Shown: positions 16,333-25,464 of the stretch, in pieces
Layout: every line of letters starts with the position of its first letter
Position numbering within the stretch: the stretch's first letter is position 1
Program-made: the position numbers and the translations under genes
Assembly (NCBI GenBank): GCA_050950785.1
Contig: JBMNIG010000019.1
Location: forward strand, 1 to 46,477
Reading direction: 5' to 3'
DNA length: 46,477 bases
Source of the DNA: JAAYOS01 sp050950785
GTDB lineage: Bacteria; Bacillota; Clostridia; Oscillospirales; JAAYOS01
The notes under the pieces: model-generated
What the model saw: only the letters and a program-made list of their open reading frames with translations
What the model was told of the DNA's origin: nothing
Databases searched by the model: none

Positions 16333-17100
16333 ATGCCATTGCTTGAAGTAAGATCCCTTAAAAAAGTATATTCAACGCGTTTGGGCGGTCATAAGGTGCA
16401 GGCACTAGCCAACGTAAATTTTTCTGTGGAAAAGGGCGAGTTTGTCGCGATAATGGGTGAGTCAGGATCGGGAAAAACCACCCTTCTGAATATGATTGCA
16501 TCCCTTGACAAACCAACCAGCGGTGACGTTCTCCTCAACGGGAAAAATATTTTTTCGATAAGCGAAAAGGAAGCAGCCGCGTTTCGCCGCAACAACCTTG
16601 GTTTTGTCTTTCAGGACTTCAACCTGCTGGATACATTGACACTTAAAGAAAACATCTTCCTGCCACTTGTGCTCTCCGGCAAAACATACAAAGAGATGGT
16701 TGAAAGACTAAAGCCGATAGCGGAAGGTCTTCGGATCGCGAACATCCTTGAAAAATATCCATACGAAGTGTCGGGAGGAGAAAAACAGCGCGCTGCAATA
16801 GCCAGAGCCCTCATTACATCTCCTCAGCTTATACTTGCCGATGAGCCCACGGGTGCACTGGATTCAAGGACATCAAGCCAGCTACTTAAAACTTTCTGCG
16901 ACATCAATGATACAGGGCACACGATCCTCATGGTTACACATTCAGCAAAAGCTGCAAGTCATGCAAAGCGTGTACTCTTCATAAAAGACGGTGAGGTATT
17001 TCACCAGCTCTACAGAGGTAACAGAAATACTGAAGATATGTTCGCTGTAATAGCCGACACCCTTACAGTGCTTTCTGCAGGCGGTGATAACAATGCGTAG
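16333..17100 (+). CDS. BceA-type ABC transporter ATPase
   Basis: A 255-residue ATPase of the peptide-antibiotic resistance (BceAB/Pep7E) exporter family. Walker A is GESGSGKTT (about residues 40-48), the Q-loop lies in FVFQDFNLLD, the signature is VSGGEKQRAAIARAL, Walker B is LILADEPTGALD, and the H-loop is VTHSAKAA. A strong AGGAGG precedes the ATG. Its end overlaps the permease start by a few bases, and a two-component system of the matching type follows. This is the usual layout for detoxification modules acting on lipid II-binding peptides such as bacitracin or lantibiotics. The substrate cannot be read from the sequence. Confidence 0.92.
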   Translation: MPLLEVRSLKKVYSTRLGGHKVQALANVNFSVEKGEFVAIMGESGSGKTTLLNMIASLDKPTSGDVLLNGKNIFSISEKEAAAFRRNNLGFVFQDFNLLDTLTLKENIFLPLVLSGKTYKEMVERLKPIAEGLRIANILEKYPYEVSGGEKQRAAIARALITSPQLILADEPTGALDSRTSSQLLKTFCDINDTGHTILMVTHSAKAASHAKRVLFIKDGEVFHQLYRGNRNTEDMFAVIADTLTVLSAGGDNNA

Positions 17101-19126
17101 CAGTATGTACCCCAAACTGGCACTTCAGAACATCGGAAAAAACCGGCGCTTTTATTTTCCTTATCTCTTAACAGGTCTTTTGACTGTTGCGATGTTTTAC
17201 AACCTGCTATTCATTTCAGCCAGTAGAGACATCAACAAAATGCCAGGTGCCACCTCACTAAAATTCATACTTGTCTTGGGAAGTATAGTAGTCGGAATAT
17301 TTGCAGTTATCTTTCTTATCTATACAAACAGCTTTCTTATTAAACGCAGGCACAGGGAAATAGGTTTATACAACATCCTTGGAATGGAGAAAAAACATAT
17401 TGCGAAAATCCTTTGTTGGGAGATGCTGTTTACCTGTCTGATAACCATACCAGCCGGTCTGTTGTTTGGAATCCTTCTTTCAAAGCTACTATTACTTTTG
17501 TTGTTTAGAATGCTGTTTTTCGAGGTCCACTTTGGGTTTTCAGTTGAACCATCGTCGATCATTATTACAAGTGTATTGTTTAGCGCCATCTATGTAATCG
17601 CTCTTATTGGCAACCTTATTAAAGTCAAGCTATCAAATCCCATCGAACTTATCCGTGCCGGTCAGGTAGGAGAAAAAGAGCCAAAAACAAAATGGCTTAT
17701 CACAATCATTGGTATCTTGACCTTGGGAGCTGGCTATACGATCGCCCTTGTAACAGAGTCCCCATTGGATGCGCTCCTGCTTTTCTTTGTTGCAGTCATC
17801 CTGGTGATCATCGGCACATATTGTCTATTTACTGCAGGAAGCATTGCGCTTCTTAAATTGCTTAGAAAAAACAAAAACTTCTATTTCAAGGCAAAGCACT
17901 TTACATCGGTTTCAGGCATGATGTACAGAATGAAGCAAAACGCCGTGGGTCTTGCGAACATATGCATACTTTCTACCATGGTACTTGTTATGATTTCAAC
18001 TACGGTATGTTTATATATTGGGGTAGAAGATGCTCTGCAATACCGCTATCCAAATGACATCTTTTTCAGTGTTAATCTCGACCATCCAATAACACCGGAT
18101 AAAGTGAGAAGTATTGTGCTTAAAGAGGTTGAGAAATCTGGAATGATACCTGAGACACTTTTTGACTACACCAACCTCTCTTTCACAGTCGAGTCCAACG
18201 GTTCCGTATTGGTGCCACACAATATGAACTTTAGCGCAGGAGCTGTATTCATAACAGTGTTGACAGCTGATGAATATGAGAAACTCACAGGTGTTACTAC
18301 CTATCTGGATAAAGGACAGGTCATTGCATGCGGTCTTACCAGGCCTTTTAATTGGGACTCGGTGACTTTGCTGGATAATGAATATCGCATTGTACAGTGG
18401 ATCGACGATTTCCCATACAACGACGGCACTTACAATGCATATGTTATGGATGCCTTTGTATTCGTTGTGCCTGACATTCAAGACTTAGAAAACCTTTATG
18501 CCGCGCAACTTAACGCCTATGGGGACTTTGCCAGCTCTTATACTTGGTCGATTGGCATAGATCTCGATGGAAGCAATGAAGATATAAGAAACTGCTTTAC
18601 AAATATGCTATCGTCATTATCTGAACAAAAGCCGTTTAAATACAGCTATGTAGACCGCAGTGGGGATGAAATAACGGGTGAATACAAAATCTACTACAGC
18701 CTCTGCAGACAGGCTGCTTCGGAAGAGTTCTACTCGCTATACGGTTGTTTACTTTTCTTGGGTCTGTTCTTAGGGGTACTCTTCCTAATGGCTACGGTTC
18801 TCATCATCTATTACAAGCAAATTTCCGAAGGTTATGAAGACAAAGAAAGATATGAGATAATGCAAAAGATAGGTATGAGCCGGGATGAAGTGAAAAAATC
18901 AATTAGCAGTCAGATCCTTACTGTTTTCTTTCTGCCTTTGGCGGGTGCGATCATTCACTTGGCGGCGGCTTTCAAGATGATTACGAAGCTGATGATCGTA
19001 TTCAATTTAACAAACATTTTATTGTTTGCCCTGTGTGCGATAGGTACGATCTTAGTATTTGCTTTAGTTTACGCCATTGTTTATGCCCTGACAGCAAGGA
19101 CATACTATAAAATTGTCGGTCAATAA
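17093..19126 (+). CDS. BceB-type ABC transporter permease
   Basis: A ~677-residue FtsX-like permease. It begins with a membrane helix (PYLLTGLLTVAMFYNLLF) and has helices in the first ~330 residues, a large extracytoplasmic domain of about 210 residues (about 330-550), typical of BceB-type substrate-sensing permeases, and three C-terminal helices. I chose the ATG at 17093 (MRSSMYPKLALQNIGKNRR), supported by an AGGCGGTG site. A GTG at 17084 and an ATG at 17105 are alternatives. It overlaps the ATPase stop by 8 bp. BceB-type permeases carry flux information to the cognate histidine kinase, which is encoded just downstream. Confidence 0.9.
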   Translation: MRSSMYPKLALQNIGKNRRFYFPYLLTGLLTVAMFYNLLFISASRDINKMPGATSLKFILVLGSIVVGIFAVIFLIYTNSFLIKRRHREIGLYNILGMEKKHIAKILCWEMLFTCLITIPAGLLFGILLSKLLLLLLFRMLFFEVHFGFSVEPSSIIITSVLFSAIYVIALIGNLIKVKLSNPIELIRAGQVGEKEPKTKWLITIIGILTLGAGYTIALVTESPLDALLLFFVAVILVIIGTYCLFTAGSIALLKLLRKNKNFYFKAKHFTSVSGMMYRMKQNAVGLANICILSTMVLVMISTTVCLYIGVEDALQYRYPNDIFFSVNLDHPITPDKVRSIVLKEVEKSGMIPETLFDYTNLSFTVESNGSVLVPHNMNFSAGAVFITVLTADEYEKLTGVTTYLDKGQVIACGLTRPFNWDSVTLLDNEYRIVQWIDDFPYNDGTYNAYVMDAFVFVVPDIQDLENLYAAQLNAYGDFASSYTWSIGIDLDGSNEDIRNCFTNMLSSLSEQKPFKYSYVDRSGDEITGEYKIYYSLCRQAASEEFYSLYGCLLFLGLFLGVLFLMATVLIIYYKQISEGYEDKERYEIMQKIGMSRDEVKKSISSQILTVFFLPLAGAIIHLAAAFKMITKLMIVFNLTNILLFALCAIGTILVFALVYAIVYALTARTYYKIVGQ

Positions 19127-19230
19127 GTTTAGCTGAGTTATAATTGACTATTCTAATACTGTCCGACAAGAATCATCAATAACCATCCGTATAATCTGGC
19201 ATCATATTTGCACTTGGTATTTCTATGCAT

Positions 19231-19266
19231 ATCCCGTCGTATTTAGTTGATTGCGACGGGATTTTG
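19231..19266 (+). terminator. Probable terminator between permease and regulator genes
   Basis: atcccgtcg (19231-19239) pairs perfectly with cgacgggat (19254-19262), followed by a short T run (tttt). It separates the exporter genes from the two-component genes, which have their own promoter. Confidence 0.6.
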
Positions 19267-19420
19267 CATCATAACCACTGTATAACCACATTATCACAGC
19301 CGAAATTACATGAATAGACGAATATAAGGGATAGTGACGAAATAAGTAACAGTATAAAAAACTGTGTCGGTTTTATGGTTATATATTATATTAAGCTATA
19401 AAAAGTTCTAATAATACGTT

Positions 19421-19448
19421 TTGTATTTCTGGTTAAACATAGTATAAT
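19421..19448 (+). promoter_or_regulatory. Promoter for the two-component system
   Basis: TTGTAT (19421-19426), a 16-nt spacer and TATAAT (19443-19448). The predicted start near 19455 places a copy of the AACCGTCC-type palindromic repeat in the 5' leader. The rest of the 19127-19498 gap is A+T-rich with the terminator at 19231-19266. Confidence 0.6.
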
Positions 19449-19459
19449 TACAGAAGAAA

Positions 19460-19483
19460 GACAGCAGGACCGTCCCCTTGTCC
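19460..19483. repeat. Dispersed palindromic repeat copy in regulator leader
   Basis: gacagcaggaccgtccccttgtc matches the 4492-4516 type (GACAACAGAACCGTCC..CTTGTC). Its gac..gtc ends are inverted. It lies immediately before the Shine-Dalgarno of the response regulator, so it may influence translation. Confidence 0.65.
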
Positions 19484-19498
19484 GATAGGAGGGTCGAA

Positions 19499-20170
19499 GT
19501 GTATAAGATCTACATAGTTGAAGACGATCCGGTCATAGCCAGATCGATCAAAGAGTATATGAATTTATGGGGTTATGATGCCCTGGAAGCCAGCGACTTT
19601 GCTTCAGTATTACAAGAGTTTGTGCGTTATGACCCCCAACTTGTGCTAATGGACATATCCCTCCCGTTTTATAACGGGTTTCATTGGTGCACGGAGATCC
19701 GTAAAATCTCAAAGGTGCCAATAATGTTTTTGTCCTCCGCCTCGGACAATATGCATATGATAATGGCCATGAACATGGGAGCAGACGATTACATCGTAAA
19801 GCCCTTTGACTTATCGGTTATGCTTGCAAAAGTGCAAGCGCTTCTCCGTCGGGCTTATGACTTTGGTGGACATTCCCATTTGATCGAGCACCGCGGGGTT
19901 ATATTCAACAGCACGGAACACACGATCAGTTTTGAAAACGATAAGCTGGAATTGACCAAAAATGAAAACCGCATCCTTCAAGTGCTCCTTGGGAACAAGG
20001 GAAAAGTCGTGTCCCGCGAAACATTGATGACTAAATTATGGGAAAGCGATGAGTTCGTTGATGAAAATACTCTTTCGGTCAATGTCGCAAGACTTCGAAA
20101 GAAATTAGAACGCCTTGGGCTCGAGGACTTTGTCACAACCAAAAAGGGCCTTGGATATATGGTGAAGTAG
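19499..20170 (+). CDS. OmpR-family response regulator (BceR-like)
   Basis: A 223-residue regulator: receiver domain (residues 1-115) with acidic pocket E8-D9-D10, phospho-acceptor D52 (LVLMDISLP) and K101 (DDYIVKPF), then a winged-helix DNA-binding domain (about 130-223; LTKNENRILQVLL, VSRETLMTKLWES, VNVARLRKKLE). I chose the GTG at 19499 because AGGAGGG lies at ideal spacing; a TTG further upstream would start inside the ribosome site. It is paired with the kinase immediately downstream and presumably activates the exporter genes at 16333-19126. Confidence 0.92.
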   Translation: MYKIYIVEDDPVIARSIKEYMNLWGYDALEASDFASVLQEFVRYDPQLVLMDISLPFYNGFHWCTEIRKISKVPIMFLSSASDNMHMIMAMNMGADDYIVKPFDLSVMLAKVQALLRRAYDFGGHSHLIEHRGVIFNSTEHTISFENDKLELTKNENRILQVLLGNKGKVVSRETLMTKLWESDEFVDENTLSVNVARLRKKLERLGLEDFVTTKKGLGYMVK

Positions 20171-20171
20171 T

Positions 20172-21161
20172 ATGGAGAATCGAAATATGTTTCTTTTGTG
20201 GCTAAAGGCCAGGTATAAAATGATCGTTCTCCCGGCAGTAGTAGCGGCTATTTACATTATGCTGTTTTGTTTGTATAGCCCGTCTTTAGAGGCTATAGGC
20301 TACACTTCACTTCTTGCTTTCATAGCCACAGCCATGATATGTGTTTTTGATTATCTTAGCTTTTCCAGAAAGCATAGGTTACTTGAAAAAATCGTTGAAG
20401 ATGAGTTTTCTCTCGATTTTTTGCCCGATGCTGAATCGTTGATCGAGCAGGATTATCAAAAGCTTTTACAACGATTAGACTGGGACAAGAAAACTCTGCT
20501 TTCCAATTCGGATGCCGCTGTGCGTGATATGGAAAACTATTTCACTATGTGGGCACACCAGATAAAAACTCCAATATCAGCTATGCATTTGCTGCTACAG
20601 AACCAAAATACGTCTGAGAACGACCTTTCAGCAGAACTTTTTAAGATTGAACAGTATGTTGAGACGGTGCTATCCTACATTCGTCTTGGCAGCGGGATAA
20701 ACGACTTTGTAATTCGGAGATATGATCTGGATCCTATACTTAGGCAGGCCATTCGTAAGTACTCGAGGCTTTTTATACTTCGAAAAAACAGGCTAAACTA
20801 TTCGCCACCTGACCTCAAAGTCCATACAGACGAAAAGTGGCTTCAGTTCGCCATTGAGCATCTTCTTAGCAATGCTCTAAAGTACACAAGGGACGGTACG
20901 ATCACAGTCTACTGTGTGGACAATTCAGTTATTATCGAGGATACAGGTATTGGAATAGCACCGGAGGATCTTCCCCGCGTTTTCGACAAGGGATATACCG
21001 GCTATAACGGTCGCGAAGATAAAAAAGCGACAGGAATCGGACTGTATCTTTGCTGGGAAATCATTCATAAGCTAGGGCATTCAATAACAATCGAATCAGA
21101 GGTCGGTGTTGGGACTAAGGTTACCATCAGCTTTGATACGACGAATTTTGATATTGAGTAA
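20172..21161 (+). CDS. Intramembrane-sensing histidine kinase (BceS-like)
   Basis: A 329-residue sensor kinase with only two closely spaced N-terminal helices (about 18-36 and 43-60) and almost no extracellular loop. This is the hallmark of BceS-type kinases, which take their signal from the BceB permease. The phospho-acceptor is H129 (MWAHQIKTPIS). The N-box is HLLSNALKYT (N at about 234), G1 is EDTGIGI and G2 is ATGIGLYL. The ATG is one base after the regulator stop. The last 66 bp overlap the 3' end of the convergent glycosyltransferase gene. Confidence 0.92.
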   Translation: MENRNMFLLWLKARYKMIVLPAVVAAIYIMLFCLYSPSLEAIGYTSLLAFIATAMICVFDYLSFSRKHRLLEKIVEDEFSLDFLPDAESLIEQDYQKLLQRLDWDKKTLLSNSDAAVRDMENYFTMWAHQIKTPISAMHLLLQNQNTSENDLSAELFKIEQYVETVLSYIRLGSGINDFVIRRYDLDPILRQAIRKYSRLFILRKNRLNYSPPDLKVHTDEKWLQFAIEHLLSNALKYTRDGTITVYCVDNSVIIEDTGIGIAPEDLPRVFDKGYTGYNGREDKKATGIGLYLCWEIIHKLGHSITIESEVGVGTKVTISFDTTNFDIE

Positions 21162-22787
21162 ACGTTCACTGTATAATAACTCTGCGCCCTCTGCCGACCA
21201 AATAAAAATGGCAGGCATTGCGATATACGCATATCTGTACTGCACTTCGATAATTAGAAATACAACGAAAGTTGCTGCAATAAGAATAGCGAAATAAGGA
21301 GCAGCAGGTTTCTTCTTTCCCGCGACAGTTAGCAGCGAGGAAAGAAAAATTATTAAGTAGAAAATCAGATAAATCAGATAGTCTACAAACGTAAACATAG
21401 TGTTCAAACGTCCGACCGAAACTTCAAGGGATCGTAACTTGAATATGGCCTCATTGGGTGTATCAAAAAAGGCCGGATACCGCCACCTGGCTACCCACAT
21501 TATTGATGCTTTATTTTTAAACAGGCGGATGATCGAAAACAGCGGGACTGACAGTCTTTCACGTATCATCCGAAGGGCTTCCTCGTCACGACTTGATCTC
21601 TGCGCCTCACCAAATAAAATACTTACATCTTCATCTGAATAGGAGCCGTTTGTGCTGTGGTTTAGTCCAACGGCGAATTTATACAGCGGAAAATCGTTTG
21701 TCAGCCCATCAGGATTTAGGCCGGTCACGATGAAAATTTGAGAGACGATATTAAAAAAGAGAAAATATGATACAACGACACTTATCCACCTAGGTAGCTT
21801 TCCAGTTTTTGCAGTGGAATGCTTGTATTCTTTCACTACTTTATCGTCGGTGATATTTTCAATATCATTTCCGTTACCACCATTTACTGCTGATGAGACT
21901 TTTATATCAAGTTCAGTATTGTCACTGCTTTTGATTTGGCACTGTTTTTTGCTTTCCCTACCTATTTCAAATTTATCTGCATTGCTTCCCAGTATATTGA
22001 ATATGGCATAACCCACAATAGAAGCAATAAACAAAACACCCTCAGGCCTAATTGAATTGCCCAATGCCAGAAGTAGTCCTGCTGTAAGCGGAGCAATGAA
22101 TCTGGACTTACTATACCTGAAAAGCACATAAACCCCCACATAGAAAAGAAAGGTTGCAAGGTGCTGATTGGTGTAAACCGACGACAAGCCCAATACATAT
22201 GGGAATATCAAATATATGATAGCTGCTACCCTTGCTGCTTTCTCGTCTGTTTTTTGGCGTGCAATGCAATAAACCAGTACGTTGGTTCCGGCGGCAAACA
22301 TGCAGTTGATCAATAAAAGCACTGTTATGTTGCCACCGAAAAGCTTGCTGAATATAGACATAACAGCGGGAAACCCTGTCTGATATGGCCATGTTTGATA
22401 ATACGGTAATTGCAAATAGCTTCGGGAACCTTCTGCGATTTCATATGTGGTATCTAATAGTAAAGCAAAGTCTGAATACTGTGTTGTATCGATGCCAATG
22501 ACAAACAATGCCTTTGTAGCGAAAGACAATAAAATAAGTGCTACTATAAACAGAGTCCGGTTTTTTATGAGCATGACAAACCTTGTCGATACAAGTACAA
22601 CCATAAACAAAGCAAACAAGCAGAGTAATACCATGAAGCAAGCTACGTTTGGTAGAGTTGGTTTTCTATCCCATAACCAGTTGACGAGTGAGTAAAGGTT
22701 GATACATAGTAACAAAAAACTAATTGCCGCAGCAGCTACGTAAACTAATTTAACAAATGCTTTTACAAAGCATTTTGCAATTTTCAT
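21096..22787 (-). CDS. Multipass membrane glycosyltransferase, PMT/GT39-GT83-like
   Basis: A 563-residue membrane protein with about 11-13 hydrophobic segments. A short acidic motif after an early helix (residues about 105-120, GIDTTQYSDFALLL) resembles the D-containing first loop of dolichyl/undecaprenyl-phosphate-dependent GT-C glycosyltransferases. NSIRPEGVLFIASI is also typical. A ~70-residue hydrophilic insert (about 265-335) is unusual. It probably moves a sugar from a lipid carrier to a wall polymer or protein outside the cell; the acceptor is unknown. An AAGGAGCG site supports the ATG at 22787. The 3' end overlaps the kinase gene by 66 bp in antisense. Confidence 0.78.
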   Translation of the reverse strand: MKIAKCFVKAFVKLVYVAAAAISFLLLCINLYSLVNWLWDRKPTLPNVACFMVLLCLFALFMVVLVSTRFVMLIKNRTLFIVALILLSFATKALFVIGIDTTQYSDFALLLDTTYEIAEGSRSYLQLPYYQTWPYQTGFPAVMSIFSKLFGGNITVLLLINCMFAAGTNVLVYCIARQKTDEKAARVAAIIYLIFPYVLGLSSVYTNQHLATFLFYVGVYVLFRYSKSRFIAPLTAGLLLALGNSIRPEGVLFIASIVGYAIFNILGSNADKFEIGRESKKQCQIKSSDNTELDIKVSSAVNGGNGNDIENITDDKVVKEYKHSTAKTGKLPRWISVVVSYFLFFNIVSQIFIVTGLNPDGLTNDFPLYKFAVGLNHSTNGSYSDEDVSILFGEAQRSSRDEEALRMIRERLSVPLFSIIRLFKNKASIMWVARWRYPAFFDTPNEAIFKLRSLEVSVGRLNTMFTFVDYLIYLIFYLIIFLSSLLTVAGKKKPAAPYFAILIAATFVVFLIIEVQYRYAYIAMPAIFIWSAEGAELLYSERLLNIKIRRIKADGNLSPNTDL

Positions 22788-22861
22788 TTAATATGCGCTC
22801 CTTGTTTTATTCTTGAGAAGCCTGTCACGCATCCTTATATTTTATAGTATTAAGTCGAAAT

Positions 22862-23140
22862 TTACAAGTTGCTGCTATCATCAATGGCGGAAATAACTAT
22901 CCGGACACCTTTTTTGAAGCCATCGATAAAGCACTCGCGGGAAACAATAGACTGAATTTTCGCTTCTGCCTCTATTAGTCGGTGGAGTAATGACCTGGCC
23001 TCATCGTCCAATAATTCATTTAGCTTTGTTTCTATTTCTAAAATGGTTTCCAATGCCAGACTATAATCCGGGTCGTTTGTTAACGTCTTATCTGCCGGGT
23101 TGATGTCACCATAAAATAGACTATCAAGTATATCCCTCAT
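22862..23140 (-). CDS. DUF6809-family small protein
   Basis: A 92-residue cytoplasmic protein beginning MRDILDSLFYGDINPADKTL, the characteristic start of DUF6809 proteins common in gut Clostridia (function unknown). The remainder is helical, with a conserved-looking GFKKGVRI near the end. I chose the ATG at 23138-23140 because GGGAAAGGAAA lies upstream. A longer frame start at 23209 has no ribosome site. It lies 74 bp upstream of the glycosyltransferase on the same strand, so the two may share a transcript. Confidence 0.72.
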   Translation of the reverse strand: MRDILDSLFYGDINPADKTLTNDPDYSLALETILEIETKLNELLDDEARSLLHRLIEAEAKIQSIVSRECFIDGFKKGVRIVISAIDDSSNL

Positions 23141-23377
23141 TTTAGTTTCCTTTCCCAAAAGGCATTTAAGATTGTTCCACGAAATTACAGATATTAAACA
23201 AATTAGCATATATTTACAATAACATATTAGCTGTACAATATAACGGACTTAAAATAGGCTATAACAGATTCCGTGCATGACTTCTTTAACGAATCAAGTT
23301 TTGCAAACACGAAGTAACTTTTACATTTTACAAACATGATTGCTTAGATAGCTTGACTTAAAGTCCACTTCAGGTGA

Positions 23378-23383
23378 TATAAT
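23378..23383 (+). promoter_or_regulatory. Extended -10 promoter of the aldo/keto reductase gene
   Basis: TGATATAAT (extended -10, TATAAT at 23378-23383), with GACTTA as a 17-nt-spaced -35 or TTGACT two bases further upstream. Confidence 0.55.
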
Positions 23384-23427
23384 AGAGAAAACTTCTTGAA
23401 ATGTTTTACAAAGGAGAGAAAAGCAAA

Positions 23428-24453
23428 ATGACTCAAGTAACATTGGGTAGGACCGGTATAGTATCAAATCGCAACGGTTTTGGTGCACTTCCGATCCAGA
23501 GAACCAATATGGAAACCGCCATCAAGATCCTAAGGAAAGCATATCAGGGCGGCTTTACCTTCTTTGATACGGCTCGTGCATACTCCGACAGTGAGGAAAA
23601 GCTGGGACTGGCTTTCGAGGGAATGAGAGATAAAATTTTTATTGCTACAAAGACCGGATCCAGCACCCCGGAAGCTTTTTGGAACGATCTACATACCTCT
23701 CTGTCTCTTCTCAAGACTGACTATATTGATATATACCAGTTTCATAATCCCGCCATATGCTATAAACCGGGGGATGGAACAGGTATGTACGAATGCATGC
23801 TCAAGGCCAAGGAGCAGGGCAAAATAAGGTTTATAGGAATGACAAACCATAGACTCAGTGTTGCCCACGAAAGCGTTGATTCCGGATTATATGATACCCT
23901 ACAGTTTCCATTTAGTTATCTGGCCTCAGATAAAGATATTGAACTGGTTGAAAAATGCGAGAAATCCAATGTGGGGTTTATCGCGATGAAAGCACTGTCA
24001 GGCGGGTTGATAACCGATTCTGATATGGCATATGCTTTTATGACACAGTATAAAAATGTGCTGCCCATCTGGGGGATTCAGCACGAGCACGAGCTTGACG
24101 AGTTTTTGGGATATTTTGAAGATCCCCCGTCACTCACCGATGAAATCAAAGCTACGATAGAAAAAGACAGACAGGAATTGATCGGTGACTTTTGCAGGGC
24201 ATGTGGGTATTGTATGCCCTGCCCGGTTGGCATTCAGATAAACAACAGCGCAAGAATGTCCCAACTGATACGGCGTGCACCTTCGGCAAACTGGCTGACA
24301 CCCCAGGCACAAGAGATGATGAAAAAAATCGAAGACTGCACAGAGTGCGGACAATGCGCGTCCAAATGTCCATACAACTTGGATACGCCCAATTTGCTCA
24401 AACGCAATTATGAAGATTATCAAAACATCCTATCAGGTAAAGTAAAAGTTTAA
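23428..24453 (+). CDS. Aldo/keto reductase with C-terminal [4Fe-4S] domain
   Basis: A 341-residue oxidoreductase. The TIM-barrel part (about 1-245) shows the AKR pattern: DTARAYSDSEEKLG (D and Y of the tetrad), IATKTGS (K) and YIDIYQFHNP (H). The C-terminal ~95 residues carry ferredoxin-like cysteine clusters CRACGYCMPCP and CTECGQCASKCPYNL. This is the architecture of the COG1453 predicted oxidoreductases of anaerobes. The ATG at 23428 is preferred (AAAGGAG at good spacing); an in-frame ATG at 23401 overlaps that ribosome site. The physiological substrate is unknown. Confidence 0.9.
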   Translation: MTQVTLGRTGIVSNRNGFGALPIQRTNMETAIKILRKAYQGGFTFFDTARAYSDSEEKLGLAFEGMRDKIFIATKTGSSTPEAFWNDLHTSLSLLKTDYIDIYQFHNPAICYKPGDGTGMYECMLKAKEQGKIRFIGMTNHRLSVAHESVDSGLYDTLQFPFSYLASDKDIELVEKCEKSNVGFIAMKALSGGLITDSDMAYAFMTQYKNVLPIWGIQHEHELDEFLGYFEDPPSLTDEIKATIEKDRQELIGDFCRACGYCMPCPVGIQINNSARMSQLIRRAPSANWLTPQAQEMMKKIEDCTECGQCASKCPYNLDTPNLLKRNYEDYQNILSGKVKV

Positions 24454-24462
24454 GAAAAAACG

Positions 24463-24499
24463 AGTGGGACAATGGATTTGCTCCAATGTCCCACTTTAA
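24463..24499 (+). terminator. Terminator after the aldo/keto reductase
   Basis: The 14-bp arms 24463-24476 and 24482-24495 pair with one mismatch around a 5-nt loop. An A run before and a short T run after suggest a bidirectional terminator. The rest of the gap to 24669 shows nothing. Confidence 0.7.
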
Positions 24500-24669
24500 T
24501 ACATATTGAATTGCATACGACTGCAAAAATATATACAGAGCAATCAGATAAATGCTTCCTAAATAGCTAATGACACCAACTCATGAATCCCGAACATGTT
24601 ACAAACTTGGATTGTCATATCCATAATATATGAGTTTTTTATGACCCCCGTATAGCTACAAAACTCAAA

Positions 24670-25464
24670 CTACGAAAGAAGCGCTCGGTCGTTGGCAAAT
24701 TTTTCGCCACTGGCAGTCTCAAACTGACGCAGAAGGTCTTCGACAGTGAGATTTTGCTTTTCTTCGCCTCTGATATCAAGTACGATTTGTCCTTCATACA
24801 TCATGATCAACCTGTTTCCATATTTGATGGCATCCCGCATATTGTGGGTTACCATAAGGGTGGTAAGGTTGTTTTCTTTTACGATTCGGTCGCTGATTTC
24901 AAGAACCTTGGCGGCCGTTTTGGGATCCAAGGCTGCAGTATGCTCATCAAGCAAAAGCAGCTTTGGCTTTTTTATTGTCGCCATCAGAAGCGTCAGCGCC
25001 TGCCTTTGCCCTCCGGAAAGTAGACCAACTTTGGTGCTCAGCCTGTCTTCAAGACCTAAATCCAAAGGCTTGAGCAATTCTCTGTACATTTCGCGTTCCT
25101 TGTTGCTAATGCCCCACGCAAGCCCTCTTCTCTGGCCGCGCCTTAGTGCCAAGGCAAGATTTTCTTCAATTCCCATATTCGCCGCAGTACCTAACATCGG
25201 ATCCTGAAATACTCTTCCGAGAACAGCTGCGCGCTTGTGCTCACTTACATTGGTCATGTTTATGGTATCAATATAGATCGATCCCTCGTCAACCTCATGA
25301 ACACCGGCAACACAATTGAGCAGTGTCGACTTACCGGATCCGTTTCCCCCAATGACGGTCAAAAAGTCACCTTGGTTCAACGTTAGGCTGACATTTCTTA
25401 ATGCCACTTTCTCATTGACAGTCCCGGGATTAAAGCACTTTGTTATGCTCTCAATTTTTAGCAA
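24670..25464 (-). CDS. TrpZ-like amino acid ABC transporter ATPase
   Basis: A 264-residue ATPase of the COG1101 group. Walker A is GGNGSGKSTLLN, the signature is LSGGQRQALTLLMA, Walker B is LLLLDEHTAALD (note EH rather than EP) and the H-loop is VTHNMRD. It completes an ABC importer with the permease and binding protein upstream. The start is TTG at 25464 with AAAGGGG ahead, overlapping the permease stop by 14 bp. The operon order is binding protein-permease-ATPase under a T-box leader. Confidence 0.9.
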   Translation of the reverse strand: MLKIESITKCFNPGTVNEKVALRNVSLTLNQGDFLTVIGGNGSGKSTLLNCVAGVHEVDEGSIYIDTINMTNVSEHKRAAVLGRVFQDPMLGTAANMGIEENLALALRRGQRRGLAWGISNKEREMYRELLKPLDLGLEDRLSTKVGLLSGGQRQALTLLMATIKKPKLLLLDEHTAALDPKTAAKVLEISDRIVKENNLTTLMVTHNMRDAIKYGNRLIMMYEGQIVLDIRGEEKQNLTVEDLLRQFETASGEKFANDRALLS

